Origin: DATATV01 sp035551355
GTDB lineage: Bacteria > Actinomycetota > Actinomycetes > Mycobacteriales > Pseudonocardiaceae
Reading direction: 5' to 3'
DNA: 64,000 nt
NCBI GenBank assembly: GCA_035551355.1
Contig: DASZNF010000013.1
Coordinates: 1 to 64,000 of the forward strand
The translations under genes were made by a program, and so were the position numbers. The notes beneath the pieces were generated by a model. It was given only the letters and a program-made list of their open reading frames with translations. It was not told the origin of the DNA and searched no databases. Shown here in pieces: positions 1 to 7,743 of this stretch; the stretch's first letter is position 1, and every line of letters begins with the position of its first letter.

Positions 1-141
1 GTTGCCGCCGTTGCTGTAGCTGCTCTTGCGCCACGAGATCTCGACGCAATCGCCGTTGGTCCCGCCGCTGTAGCTGCTCTTGCGCCAGGCGACTTCGACG
101 CAGGCACCGTTGGTTCCACCGCTGTGGCTGCTCTTGCGCCA
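1..141 (-). repeat. Tandem 54-nt coding repeats in the DUF397 gene
   Basis: Units begin at 141, 87 and 33 on the minus strand (period 54 nt, 18 codons); each encodes WRKSS(H/Y)SGGTNG(A/D)CVE-like sequence. The third unit is cut by the window edge. The copies differ by only a few substitutions, so the duplication looks fairly recent or recombining. Confidence 0.8.
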
Positions 142-153
142 AGTCTCAACCAT
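1..153 (-). CDS. DUF397 domain protein, partial, with tandem N-terminal motif copies
   Basis: Reading leftwards from an ATG at 153 the product begins MVETWRKSSHSGGTNGACVE and runs off the window edge after 51 codons. The WRKSSxSGGxNGxCVEV motif is the hallmark of DUF397, small (about 60-70 residue) actinobacterial proteins usually encoded next to an XRE/DUF5753 regulator and thought to be its partner. Here the XRE gene ends 17 bp upstream in the same direction, so the two are probably co-transcribed. Unusually, the motif occurs three times in a row (W at residues 5, 23 and 41) instead of once. Family assignment is firm; function is known only by association. The C-terminal end is outside the window. 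Confidence 0.8.
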   Translation of the reverse strand, partial: MVETWRKSSHSGGTNGACVEVAWRKSSYSGGTNGDCVEISWRKSSYSNGGN

Positions 154-170
154 GTGCCCCTCCCGGTTGA

Positions 171-1001
171 TCAACCTGCCAGGTTGGCAAGCATCTCCCG
201 GGATTGTCCCTCGTTGAGTGCCACGCTGGCCAGTCGGTAAACGATGGCGCGGTAGGCTTGTATGTCGGTCGGATCTTCGAGGAAGGCGCTGGTGCTGAAG
301 TTCTCCACGTAGACCGTTGGCAGGTAGTCCGCGTAGCGCATGAACATGAACGGGCCGCCAAACACACCAATCGGCGGTGCCTCCGCTGGCAGGATTCGAA
401 TTTCGCAGTCTTCCCAGCTGCACGCGAGCAGCAGCATCAAGTGCTGTTCATGCATAATTTTTTCGCCGATCATCGGCGGGTGCAGCGCTATCTCGTGAAT
501 GAAGAAGCGAAACGACGGTCGACGAGACCAGTTGAGCAGTCGCTGTCGATCCATGCGCGCTTTGATCCGAGGTTCGATCCCGTCCTCGGGGATCACTCCG
601 GTGCAGTGGAAAACGGAACGGGCATAGTCCTCCGTTTGGAGCATGCCGGGGATCAGCGACGGCTGATAGCTGTCAATACTGGTCGCCGTCGTCTCGTAAT
701 GGATGAGGGTGCGCAGCTCGTCCGGTAGCCGGTCATTGTGGGCCTGCAGGCGATAGCTGTCGTTCACTTCCTTGGCCAGCGCGATGATCTCGTCGTGCTC
801 CTGGCCGAACACCCCGAACAGGGTCAGGCAGCGCGCCACGTTCAGGTCCGAGATCGACCGTTCGCCCAGCTCGATTCGGCATATCTGGGGGTGCGACAGT
901 GATAGTGTGCGGGCCAGCCGGATTTCCGTCCAGCCCGCGGCGACGCGATGCTTTCGCAGCATCGCGCCCAGTTCTCGTGCTCGTCCACTTGGTTTGCCCA
1001 T
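171..1001 (-). CDS. XRE-family regulator with DUF5753 domain
   Basis: A 276-residue protein with an N-terminal helix-turn-helix (about residues 8-63, ARELGAMLRKHRVAAGWTE followed by the SLSHPQICRIELGER recognition region) and a C-terminal DUF5753 region (about 95-270) with the typical YQPSLIPGMLQTEDYA motif. This is the common Streptomyces/Pseudonocardiaceae regulator type paired with DUF397; some homologues affect morphology or antibiotic production. The ATG at 1001 is chosen because GGAG lies about 8 nt upstream and MGKPSGRARELG is a usual family start; an in-frame ATG at 1055 would add 18 residues. It is divergent from the hydrolase at 1141 and 17 bp upstream of the DUF397 gene. Confidence 0.88.
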   Translation of the reverse strand: MGKPSGRARELGAMLRKHRVAAGWTEIRLARTLSLSHPQICRIELGERSISDLNVARCLTLFGVFGQEHDEIIALAKEVNDSYRLQAHNDRLPDELRTLIHYETTATSIDSYQPSLIPGMLQTEDYARSVFHCTGVIPEDGIEPRIKARMDRQRLLNWSRRPSFRFFIHEIALHPPMIGEKIMHEQHLMLLLACSWEDCEIRILPAEAPPIGVFGGPFMFMRYADYLPTVYVENFSTSAFLEDPTDIQAYRAIVYRLASVALNEGQSREMLANLAG

Positions 1002-1140
1002 GAGAATTCTCCGCACCTTCTTGATCAGCGGCCGAAGCACAACGTAGCGCCGCACAACGCCGATGAGGTGGGAAAACCCGTAATACCACCCTAACGAAGC
1101 ACCTTGCCGAGTCGTTGTGCCAACCTGGAAGAATCCGCTC

Positions 1141-1845
1141 GTGACAAACTCGCCGATGTTCGTGTTACTGCACAGTCCCCTGGTCGGGCCGTTGACCTGG
1201 CAGCCGGTCGCCCGCTGCCTGGACGCGCGGGGCTGCCCGGTCCAGGTGCCGTCCCTGGTCGACGTGATCAGCGGTGAGGGCCCGTACTACGGCACGGTCG
1301 CCGAGCGGATCGGCTCGTCGCTGACCGGCCCGGCCGTGCTCGTCGCGCACAGCGGCGCCGGTGCGCTCTTACCCGTGATCGCCGCGGCCGCGCCGGAACC
1401 GCCGAGGGCCGTGGTGTTCGTTGACGCGCTGCTGCCCCATCCGGGCCGGACCTGGTTCGAAACGGTGTCGGCCGCGCTGGCCGACCAGGTGCGCGATCTG
1501 GCCCAGGGCGACCAGTTGCCGCCGTGGGACCAGTGGTTCGCGCCGGAGTCCATCACGGCGCTGTTGCCCGATCCGGTGCTGCGCGAGCAGTTCCGGGCCG
1601 AACTGCCCCGAGTTCCGTTGGCCTATCTGACCGAACCGGCTCCGGCGGTCGCACCGCTGCCCGCGGGCCGATGCGCGTACCTGCGGCTGTCCGAGGCGTA
1701 TCGGGCCGAGGCCGCGGAGGCGCAGGCGATGGGCTGGCCGGTGGCCGAGGAATCGGCCGATCACCTGGCCATGCTCACCCGGCCGGAGGCGGTGGCCGAC
1801 GCACTGCAGCGGGTGCTCGACCAGGTGGGCTGTCCCGTTTCCTGA
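1141..1845 (+). CDS. Alpha/beta-fold hydrolase
   Basis: A 234-residue alpha/beta hydrolase. It starts with a FVLLHSPLVGP strand/oxyanion segment, has a nucleophile elbow VAHSGAG (Ser about residue 71) and a late SADHLAML motif giving the catalytic His. The substrate cannot be told; proteins of this small type are annotated only as alpha/beta hydrolases. The GTG at 1141 is preferred because GGAAG sits 9 nt upstream; GTG 1117 and ATG 1156 are alternatives. It stands alone, divergent from the XRE regulator and convergent with the lectin/SUKH gene, whose stop is 34 bp away. Confidence 0.75.
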   Translation: MTNSPMFVLLHSPLVGPLTWQPVARCLDARGCPVQVPSLVDVISGEGPYYGTVAERIGSSLTGPAVLVAHSGAGALLPVIAAAAPEPPRAVVFVDALLPHPGRTWFETVSAALADQVRDLAQGDQLPPWDQWFAPESITALLPDPVLREQFRAELPRVPLAYLTEPAPAVAPLPAGRCAYLRLSEAYRAEAAEAQAMGWPVAEESADHLAMLTRPEAVADALQRVLDQVGCPVS

Positions 1846-1879
1846 GCCCGTCCCACGCGAGTGGCAGCCGATTTCGCGG

Positions 1880-3427
1880 CTAGTCGACCTCGGTGCGCAC
1901 CGTGGTGACGATCTGGCGGTACCGGTCCGGCGTGACCGCGGTGCGCAGGTCGGGGTCGATCAGCAGGATCACCGGCGCGACCCGGAATTCCGAGTCCGGC
2001 CGCCAGTCCGGCAGGGCCGCTTCGATGACCGCCCAGGCGGCGTCGTCGTTGTGCAGCCGGGCCAGTTCCCGGGCCCGGCTCAGCGCCCGCTCGAACTCCG
2101 GGGTCTCGGCCAGCACCGGCGGGATGAACTCGGCGGCCCTGGCCAGCCAGTGGTCGCGGTTGCCGTCGTCGAACGCGGTTTCCGTGCGCGGCAACGCATC
2201 GCCGAGCGGCGGAAGGTACCAGGCCGGGTGGGCGTGCGGGTCCTCGGCCGACCAGCGCAGGTACAGCGGCACCAGCTCGGCCCGCACGTGCGCCAGGTCG
2301 ATCTCGCCCCGGCCGACCGGACCGCCGAACGCGTCGTTGCGCATCCGGTGGTGCGCGCCGTCGGGATGGAGGAACACGTTGAGGATGGTGGCCAGGTACA
2401 TGGCCAGGCCGGAACCCTTGTGGATGGCCTGGTCGAAGGAGTTCAGCGCGCCGTCGACGTCCCCGCGAAGGGCTTGCACCCGGCCTTGAGCGGTGAGTTC
2501 CGCACTGCCCTCGGGATGCACCGCGCGGCCCTCCCGGGCGCGCAGGGCTTCGAACGAGTGCCGCTCGTCGGCCAGCAGCGCGGCGAACGAGGCCTGCCGC
2601 TCCTCGTCCACGCCCCAGCTGGACCACGAGTACGCCGCCCACTCGCCGTCCTCGGACACGTCGGCCGGGTCGAGGAACCAGTACTGGGCGTCGCCGTCGT
2701 CGGCGATGAGCAGGCAGCGTTCCATCAGTCCGGCCAGATCGTCGGCGCCGGCCGAGCCGAGCGCGTCGAGTAGGTCGGTGGCCGCGATGGGCAGCCAGTC
2801 CACATCGGCCGCCGGGCGCAGCCGGTACATGAACGGGCCCGGGTCGATCCATCCGTTGGACACCAACAGAAATGACCGGTAACTGGGTGGCAAACCGTGC
2901 CCGAGGCGTGTTTCCAGTTCCATGATCTCGGCCTCGGTGGCGGGCGGAAACCCGAGCCAGCACCGCTCCCGCTGGTGCCGGCTGACCTTCTTGAGGTCGC
3001 GATCCTCGGCCACCCGCAGGTAATCGGCGCTGTATTCGGCCAGGAATCCGCGCCAGTCCTGTTCGGTGGTGGGCAGGGTGGCCGAGCCGGGGAGGGTGCG
3101 CTGTTGGGTGTCGGTGCACCAGAGCACGCGGGACTCGGCGTCGGTGAGTGCGACGTTGCCGTCGTCCCCGACGATGAGCCGTTCGGCCGAACGACCTTGG
3201 GTGCCGGTGGACCAGACGGCGCGGCCGTCCCGTTGGTAGAGAACGAGATTTCCGTCGTCCTGCAACACGAACACGCCGACCGGGGCGCCCTCGGTGCCGG
3301 TCGACCACAGCGGGCGGTTGCGCACGTCGTCGTAGAGCACGACGTTGCCGTCGTCCTGGTGGACGAAGACGTATTCGCCGGACGGCGAAGTCAGGGATTG
3401 GCGGCGCAGCGTCTGGCCAACGCGCAT
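1880..3427 (-). CDS. B-lectin plus SMI1/KNR4 (SUKH) domain protein
   Basis: About 515 residues. The first ~110 residues hold three bulb-lectin blades with the repeated DDGNVVLY / DDGNLVLY / DDGNVALT motifs and WSTGTEG-type turns (mannose-binding lectin fold). A SUKH/SMI1-KNR4-like segment follows (about 130-300), recognisable by FPPATEAEIMELETRLGHGL, PPSYRSFLLVSNGW and a later WAAYSWSSWG. The C-terminal part (about 305-515) contains a TPR-like AQGRVQALRGDVDGALNSFD stretch. No signal peptide is seen. SUKH domains are often immunity proteins in toxin systems, but no toxin gene is adjacent, so the role is unknown. ATG 3427 lies just before an 18-bp palindrome; ATG 3457 is an alternative start that would include the palindrome. 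Confidence 0.7.
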   Translation of the reverse strand: MRVGQTLRRQSLTSPSGEYVFVHQDDGNVVLYDDVRNRPLWSTGTEGAPVGVFVLQDDGNLVLYQRDGRAVWSTGTQGRSAERLIVGDDGNVALTDAESRVLWCTDTQQRTLPGSATLPTTEQDWRGFLAEYSADYLRVAEDRDLKKVSRHQRERCWLGFPPATEAEIMELETRLGHGLPPSYRSFLLVSNGWIDPGPFMYRLRPAADVDWLPIAATDLLDALGSAGADDLAGLMERCLLIADDGDAQYWFLDPADVSEDGEWAAYSWSSWGVDEERQASFAALLADERHSFEALRAREGRAVHPEGSAELTAQGRVQALRGDVDGALNSFDQAIHKGSGLAMYLATILNVFLHPDGAHHRMRNDAFGGPVGRGEIDLAHVRAELVPLYLRWSAEDPHAHPAWYLPPLGDALPRTETAFDDGNRDHWLARAAEFIPPVLAETPEFERALSRARELARLHNDDAAWAVIEAALPDWRPDSEFRVAPVILLIDPDLRTAVTPDRYRQIVTTVRTEVD

Positions 3428-3430
3428 CTC

Positions 3431-3448
3431 GTTTCCGCGCGCGGAAAC
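3431..3448. promoter_or_regulatory. Perfect 18-bp palindrome upstream of the lectin/SUKH gene
   Basis: GTTTCCGCGCGCGGAAAC is a perfect inverted repeat ending 4 bp from the preferred ATG (3427) on the minus strand. A related site (GTTTC...GGAAAC) occurs at 3562-3581. Both lie in the divergent control region between this gene and the luciferase-like oxidoreductase, so a shared repressor operator is plausible. If the ATG at 3457 is used the palindrome is inside the coding region. Confidence 0.5.
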
Positions 3449-3561
3449 CCGGTGCATCGGGTAGCCGGAGCCCGTCATCGATGAAGTCAACCATGTCGCC
3501 GGCGAAGTCCCCAATGCGAGGGTGGCTCCACTGTGGCCGGAGGGTTACCACTCGCGAATTC

Positions 3562-3581
3562 GTTTCGCCCGCAGCGGAAAC
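3562..3581. promoter_or_regulatory. Second GTTTC...GGAAAC inverted repeat
   Basis: GTTTCGCCCGCAGCGGAAAC begins 58 bp before the ATG at 3620 of the plus-strand oxidoreductase. It keeps the outer arms of the palindrome at 3431-3448 with an altered centre. Its place in the divergent intergenic region suggests a binding site for the same factor. Confidence 0.4.
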
Positions 3582-3619
3582 ACTCGCAGTGGGTGCTCGG
3601 GCGGGCCAGGATCGGTGAT

Positions 3620-4492
3620 ATGGCGCAGATCCAGTTCGGCGTGAATCTCCGAGATCCCGGCTCGGCAATGGATTTCCATGAGTTGATCCGGCGGGCCGAC
3701 GAATGGGGTTTCGACGTGTTCGCCGCGCCCGATCATCTCGGCGCGTCCGCGCCATTCGCGGCGTTGAATGCCGCCGCGATGCTCAGCGACCGGCTGCGGC
3801 TGCGCACCTACGTGTTGAACATCGGTTTCTGGAATCCGGCGCTACTGGCCCGGGAGATCGCGACGCTGGACCTGCTGTCCGGCGGCCGGGCCGAGTTGGG
3901 CCTCGGCGCCGGCTACATGAAATCCGAGCACGTGGACGCGGGCCTGCCCTGGTTCGGCCATGCCCGCCGAATGGAGATCCTGACGGATGCCGTGCGCGAA
4001 CTGCGCACGCGCCTGACTGATTTTCGGCCGGCGCCGGTGCAGCAGCCGATTCCGTTCATGGTGGCGGCGATGTCGGAGCGCGGTCTGGCGCTGGCGGCCG
4101 AGCAGGCCGAGATTGTGGGTTTCTCCGGTTTGCGCCAGGTCCCCGGGGAGGAACCGGGTCATTTCACGATCGTGTCCGAGGAGGAGACGGCGCGGCGGGT
4201 GGACGAGGTGCGGGCCGCGGCCGGTGGGCGGGCCTACCGAAGCGACGTGCTGGTGCAGATGATCAAGCTGGGCGCGGACCCGCGCGAATCGGCGGAGGAG
4301 TTGGCCACGCAACTGACCGAAGTTACCCCGAAAGAGGTGCTGGCCAGCCCGTTCCTGCTGCTGGCGAGGGATGCGGAGGAGGCCGCGGACGAGTTGCGGC
4401 GGCGCGAGGAGGTGTATGGCTTCGACAGCGTGACCACCCACCAGCCGAGCATGGCCGCGCTGGGCGAGGTGATCGCCGCGTACCGGCGCTGA
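3620..4492 (+). CDS. LLM-class F420-dependent oxidoreductase (TIGR03621-like)
   Basis: A 290-residue luciferase-like TIM-barrel protein. The start MAQIQFGVNLRDPG, the segment GGRAELGLGAGYMKSEHVDAG and FMVAAMSERGLALAAEQAEIVGFSG match the actinobacterial MSMEG_2516-type family predicted to use coenzyme F420. The substrate is unknown. The ATG at 3620 is chosen because homologues begin with this strand; an upstream extension from 3533 would run through the inverted repeat. It is divergent from the lectin/SUKH gene and followed after 127 bp by the alditol oxidase. The sequence encoding its C-terminus is partly repeated downstream. Confidence 0.82.
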   Translation: MAQIQFGVNLRDPGSAMDFHELIRRADEWGFDVFAAPDHLGASAPFAALNAAAMLSDRLRLRTYVLNIGFWNPALLAREIATLDLLSGGRAELGLGAGYMKSEHVDAGLPWFGHARRMEILTDAVRELRTRLTDFRPAPVQQPIPFMVAAMSERGLALAAEQAEIVGFSGLRQVPGEEPGHFTIVSEEETARRVDEVRAAAGGRAYRSDVLVQMIKLGADPRESAEELATQLTEVTPKEVLASPFLLLARDAEEAADELRRREEVYGFDSVTTHQPSMAALGEVIAAYRR

Positions 4493-4563
4493 GCTCGCGG
4501 AGGAGGGCGAGGTGATGGCGGCTTGCGGCAGGCGAGGTGATCGCGGCTGTCCGCCGCTGAGCT
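4463..4563 (+). repeat. Repeated copies of the oxidoreductase gene's 3' end
   Basis: The stretch encoding the last residues GEVIAAYRR and the stop (from 4463) recurs imperfectly at 4506 (GEVMAACGR) and 4531 (GEVIAAVRR followed by TGA). All three share GGCGAGGTGAT. The copies look like relics of local duplication of the gene tail; no further homologous gene body is present. Confidence 0.6.
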
Positions 4564-4619
4564 AACGTTTTCCTGGCGCGGTTTCGCGTGTGGGGGATCG
4601 GCGTGGCGGAGGGCAGCAG

Positions 4620-5879
4620 ATGGCGGAGCAGCAGCGGAACTGGGCCGGGAACATCACCTTCGGCGCCCGGCAGGTGCACTGGCCACGCTCGGTGGACGAG
4701 CTGCAACTGATCGTCGCGAACAGTGACCGGATGCGGCCCCTTGGCACCGGCCACTCGTTCAACCACATCGCCGACACACCCGGCGACCTGGTCTCCGTCG
4801 CCGACCTGCCGCCCGTCGTGGACATCGATCCGGCCGGCGACACGGTCACCGTGTCCGGCGGCCTGCGCTACGGCGAGTTCGTGGGGCGGCTGCACGAGGC
4901 GGGGTACGCGCTGCCCAACCTGGGCTCGCTGCCGCACATCTCGGTGGCCGGCGCGGTGGCCACCGCGACCCACGGATCGGGCCGGGGCAACGGAAACCTG
5001 GCCACCGCGGTGCGCGCGGTGGAACTGATCGACGCCGACGGCGAGCGACGCCGGATCACCCGCGGCGAACCGGATTTCGACGGCGCGGTGGTCGGCCTCG
5101 GCGGCCTCGGTGTGGTGACCGCGCTGACCCTGGACCTGCGGCCGACTTTCCAAGTGGCGCAACATGTTTACCGCGATCTGCCGGTGGCCGGCTTCACTGG
5201 GCACGCGCAGGAGATCCTGGCCGCCGGCTACAGCGTCAGCGTGTTCACCGACTGGAGCGGCGGCCCGATCAACCAGGTCTGGCGCAAGCGAATCGTCGAC
5301 GGCGAGTTGGCTGCGCCGGAGGAGTGGTTCGGTGCGCGGCTGGCCACCGAGCAGCGCAATCCCGTGCCGGCCATGCCCGGCACGAACGCGACCGAACAGC
5401 TGGGTGTGCCCGGCCCGTGGTTCCAGCGGCTGCCGCACTTCCGGCTGGAGTTCACCCCGAGCGCGGGCGACGAGTTGCAGACCGAGTATTTCCTGGCGCG
5501 CGAGCACGTGGTCGAGGCGTACACCGCGCTGGCCGCGATCCGCGAGCAGCTGGCCGCCGTGGTCCAGGTGTGCGAGTTCCGCACCATCGCGCCCGACGAG
5601 TACTGGCTCAGCCCCGCGTACCGGCGCGACTCGGTGGCCTTCCACTTCACCTGGATCCCGGACATCGACGCGGTCACCCCGGTGCTGTCCGCGATCGAGG
5701 CGCAGCTGGCCCCGTTCGACACCCGCCCGCACTGGGGCAAACTGTTCAACCTCGGCCCGGACGTGCTGCGCGCCCGCTACCCGCGCTACGCCGACTTCGC
5801 CGACCTGCTCGGCCGCTGGGACCCCCGTGGCAAATTCCGCAACGACTACCTGAACCGCTTCTTCCCGTCGCCGGGGTGA
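4620..5879 (+). CDS. aldO: FAD-linked alditol (xylitol/sorbitol) oxidase
   Basis: A 419-residue VAO-fold flavoprotein. The motif RPLGTGHSFN carries His45, equivalent to the His that binds FAD covalently in Streptomyces alditol oxidase, and GAVATATHGSG is the second FAD-binding segment. The substrate pocket residues of that enzyme (Glu and Arg in CEFRTIAPDEYW, Thr in FHFTW, Lys in HWGKLF) are all visible. The family oxidises the terminal CH2OH of xylitol or sorbitol to an aldose with O2, producing H2O2; the usual length is about 418. ATG 4620 is preferred over GTG 4590 on family starts. No signal peptide, so cytoplasmic. The nearby polyol-type ABC operon may supply substrate, but that link is inference. 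Confidence 0.88.
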   Translation: MAEQQRNWAGNITFGARQVHWPRSVDELQLIVANSDRMRPLGTGHSFNHIADTPGDLVSVADLPPVVDIDPAGDTVTVSGGLRYGEFVGRLHEAGYALPNLGSLPHISVAGAVATATHGSGRGNGNLATAVRAVELIDADGERRRITRGEPDFDGAVVGLGGLGVVTALTLDLRPTFQVAQHVYRDLPVAGFTGHAQEILAAGYSVSVFTDWSGGPINQVWRKRIVDGELAAPEEWFGARLATEQRNPVPAMPGTNATEQLGVPGPWFQRLPHFRLEFTPSAGDELQTEYFLAREHVVEAYTALAAIREQLAAVVQVCEFRTIAPDEYWLSPAYRRDSVAFHFTWIPDIDAVTPVLSAIEAQLAPFDTRPHWGKLFNLGPDVLRARYPRYADFADLLGRWDPRGKFRNDYLNRFFPSPG

Positions 5880-5934
5880 CCCGGTCGGTGGGTCCTCGGG
5901 CCGCCTGCCCGGTCCCCTCGGAAAAGTCGCGTAT

Positions 5935-5983
5935 TTTTAAACTTGCGTGCCACGCATCTTTTGCGCGACACGCAAGTTTAAAA
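5935..5983. promoter_or_regulatory. Large composite inverted repeat, probable TetR operator
   Basis: Fifteen-bp arms (5935-5949 and 5969-5983, containing TTTAAACTTGCGTG and its complement) enclose 19 bp. Nested inside are a perfect 13-bp palindrome TGCGTGCCACGCA (5944-5956) and a near copy TGCGCGACACGCA (5962-5974), centres 18 bp apart. It ends 16 bp before the TetR start and is AT-rich at both ends, so it probably overlaps the promoter and mediates autoregulation. Confidence 0.75.
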
Positions 5984-5998
5984 TTACTATACGACCTC

Positions 5999-6631
5999 AT
6001 GGACTTCCTCAACGGCACCACTCAACGCGAGCGCAACAAGGTGGCCACCCGGGACGAGCTCGCCAAGGCGGCGTTCCAGCTGGCGGTGGAGCGTGGGCTG
6101 GACAACGTGCGGGTCGGCGACATCGCGGCCGCGGCCGGGGTGTCGCCGCGGACGTTCAACAACTACTTCGACAGCAAGGAAGCGGCGGTCGTCGCGCGGG
6201 CGGCGTGGCGAATGGAGCGGACCGCGGACTCGCTTGAAGTGCGGCCGCTGGGTGAACCGCTGAAGGTGTCGCTGGTCGAGGCGGTGGTCGACCGCTACGC
6301 CAGCCCGTCACAACGGTTCCAGCGAGGCTCGGACTGGCAGGCCGGATTCCGGCTGATGGTCACCGAACCGGCGCTGCGCGGCGAGTTCCTCAAGGGCATC
6401 GCCGAGATGGAACGGTCGCTGGCCGAGGCGATCTCCGCCCGGATCTACGTGCCGATGGGGGAGCTGTACGCCCGGGTGCTGGCCGCGGCCGTGGTGGGCG
6501 CGGAACGAGCCGCGATCGGGCACTGGATCGCGGGTGGCCAGTCGGAGCCGCTGGTCGAGGTGGTGCGGCAGGCCGTCAGCTTCGCGGTCGCCGGGGTTTC
6601 GGAGGAGCCGGGAACGGGGGAGCAGAGGTGA
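5999..6631 (+). CDS. TetR/AcrR-family repressor
   Basis: A 210-residue regulator. The N-terminal helix-turn-helix is clear (KAAFQLAVERGLDNVRVGD then AAAAGVSPRTFNNYFDSKEA), typical of TetR; the C-terminal ligand domain is divergent (about 75-200). It starts at the ATG at 5999, immediately after the big inverted repeat at 5935-5983, which is almost certainly its own operator. The alditol oxidase ends 119 bp upstream and may be a second target. A 15-bp-stem hairpin follows the stop. The effector is unknown. Confidence 0.85.
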   Translation: MDFLNGTTQRERNKVATRDELAKAAFQLAVERGLDNVRVGDIAAAAGVSPRTFNNYFDSKEAAVVARAAWRMERTADSLEVRPLGEPLKVSLVEAVVDRYASPSQRFQRGSDWQAGFRLMVTEPALRGEFLKGIAEMERSLAEAISARIYVPMGELYARVLAAAVVGAERAAIGHWIAGGQSEPLVEVVRQAVSFAVAGVSEEPGTGEQR

Positions 6632-6689
6632 GCCGGGCCGAAGCGCCACCCTGCTGATCCTGCTCGCCTATCTGCGCCACCTACGCGAA

Positions 6690-6731
6690 TCAGGCCGCGT
6701 TTCCCCGGCACAGCAAGGAAACGCGGCCTGA
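6690..6731. terminator. Bidirectional hairpin terminator
   Basis: A perfect 15-bp stem (6690-6704 with 6717-6731, core AGGCCGCGTTTCC) with a 12-nt loop lies between the convergent TetR gene and the zinc dehydrogenase. It is followed by AATAAAAG rather than a T-run, as is common in actinobacteria. Confidence 0.8.
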
Positions 6732-6750
6732 CCGCCAATAAAAGACAGAC

Positions 6751-7743
6751 TCAGGGCACGACCTGGATCTTCCGCCCGATACCCGCCTTGAACGTGTCCA
6801 GCGCCTTCGGGTACTCCGCCAGCGGGAACCGGTCGGAGATGAACACCTCCGGGTCCAGCACGCCCGACGCGAACAGGTCCGCGGCCCGCTCGTAGCTGTG
6901 CAGCACGGCCATCGAACCCGTGATGGTGATCTCCTGGTTGTAGATCTTGTACGGCTCGATCGTCGCTCGCGCGGCATAGTCGGACACGCCGAACTGCAGG
7001 AACGTGCCGCCTTTGCCGACCCGGTTCAGGCCGTCCTGGATGGCCTTCTCGTTGCCGGTCGCGTCCACCACCAGGTCCCAGCCGTACGGCCGGCCGCCGA
7101 TCTCGTCCGGCGTGGCCGCGGTCTCCGAGCACCCCAGCTCCTGCGCGGTCTTCAGCCGCTCCGGGTTGAGGTCGACCACGTCCACGCTGGCCGCGCCGGT
7201 CTTCTTGGCCAGCTGCAACATCATCAGGCCCATGGTGCCCGACCCGTAGATCAGCACCCGGTTGGCCAGTTGGCTGCGCAGCACGTCGTACCCACGGATC
7301 GCACAGGACAACGGCTCGATCAGCGCCGCGTCCCGGGTCTGCACGTGCTCGGGCAGCTTGACGCAGTTGCGCGCGGGCGCCAGTGCGTACTCGGCCGCGC
7401 CACCGCTGGTGGTCACGCCGATCGCCGCCCACCGCTCGCACAGGTTGTTGTGCCCCATGCGGCAGTAGTGGCAGCCGTAGCAGTACAGCGACGGGTCCAC
7501 CGCAACTCGGTCGCCTACCGCCACTTCGACCACCTCGGCCCCGGCCGCGACCACCTCGCCGGCGAACTCGTGGCCCGGGATCACCGGCAGGGTCGGCGCG
7601 AACTCGCCCTGCAGGATGTGCAGATCCGTGCCGCACAGCCCGCAGGCCGCCACATCGACGACCACGTCCCGGGGTCCGGGGACCGGATCATCCACTGTGG
7701 TCAGCTCCACCTGGCCTACGCCGCTGATGACGGCTGCTTTCAC
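6751..7743 (-). CDS. Zinc-dependent polyol/alcohol dehydrogenase
   Basis: A 330-residue medium-chain dehydrogenase. Catalytic zinc ligands are seen in CGLCGTDLH and GHEFAGE; structural zinc cysteines in CYGCHYCRMGHNNLC; a Rossmann segment in LIYGSGTMGLMMLQLAKK. It resembles sorbitol/iditol or threonine dehydrogenases and likely oxidises the sugar alcohol brought in by the adjacent transporter to a keto sugar with NAD(P). The GTG start overlaps the stop of the upstream permease in a GTGA arrangement, implying translational coupling. It is the last gene of a five-gene minus-strand operon and is followed by a strong hairpin. Confidence 0.85.
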   Translation of the reverse strand: MKAAVISGVGQVELTTVDDPVPGPRDVVVDVAACGLCGTDLHILQGEFAPTLPVIPGHEFAGEVVAAGAEVVEVAVGDRVAVDPSLYCYGCHYCRMGHNNLCERWAAIGVTTSGGAAEYALAPARNCVKLPEHVQTRDAALIEPLSCAIRGYDVLRSQLANRVLIYGSGTMGLMMLQLAKKTGAASVDVVDLNPERLKTAQELGCSETAATPDEIGGRPYGWDLVVDATGNEKAIQDGLNRVGKGGTFLQFGVSDYAARATIEPYKIYNQEITITGSMAVLHSYERAADLFASGVLDPEVFISDRFPLAEYPKALDTFKAGIGRKIQVVP

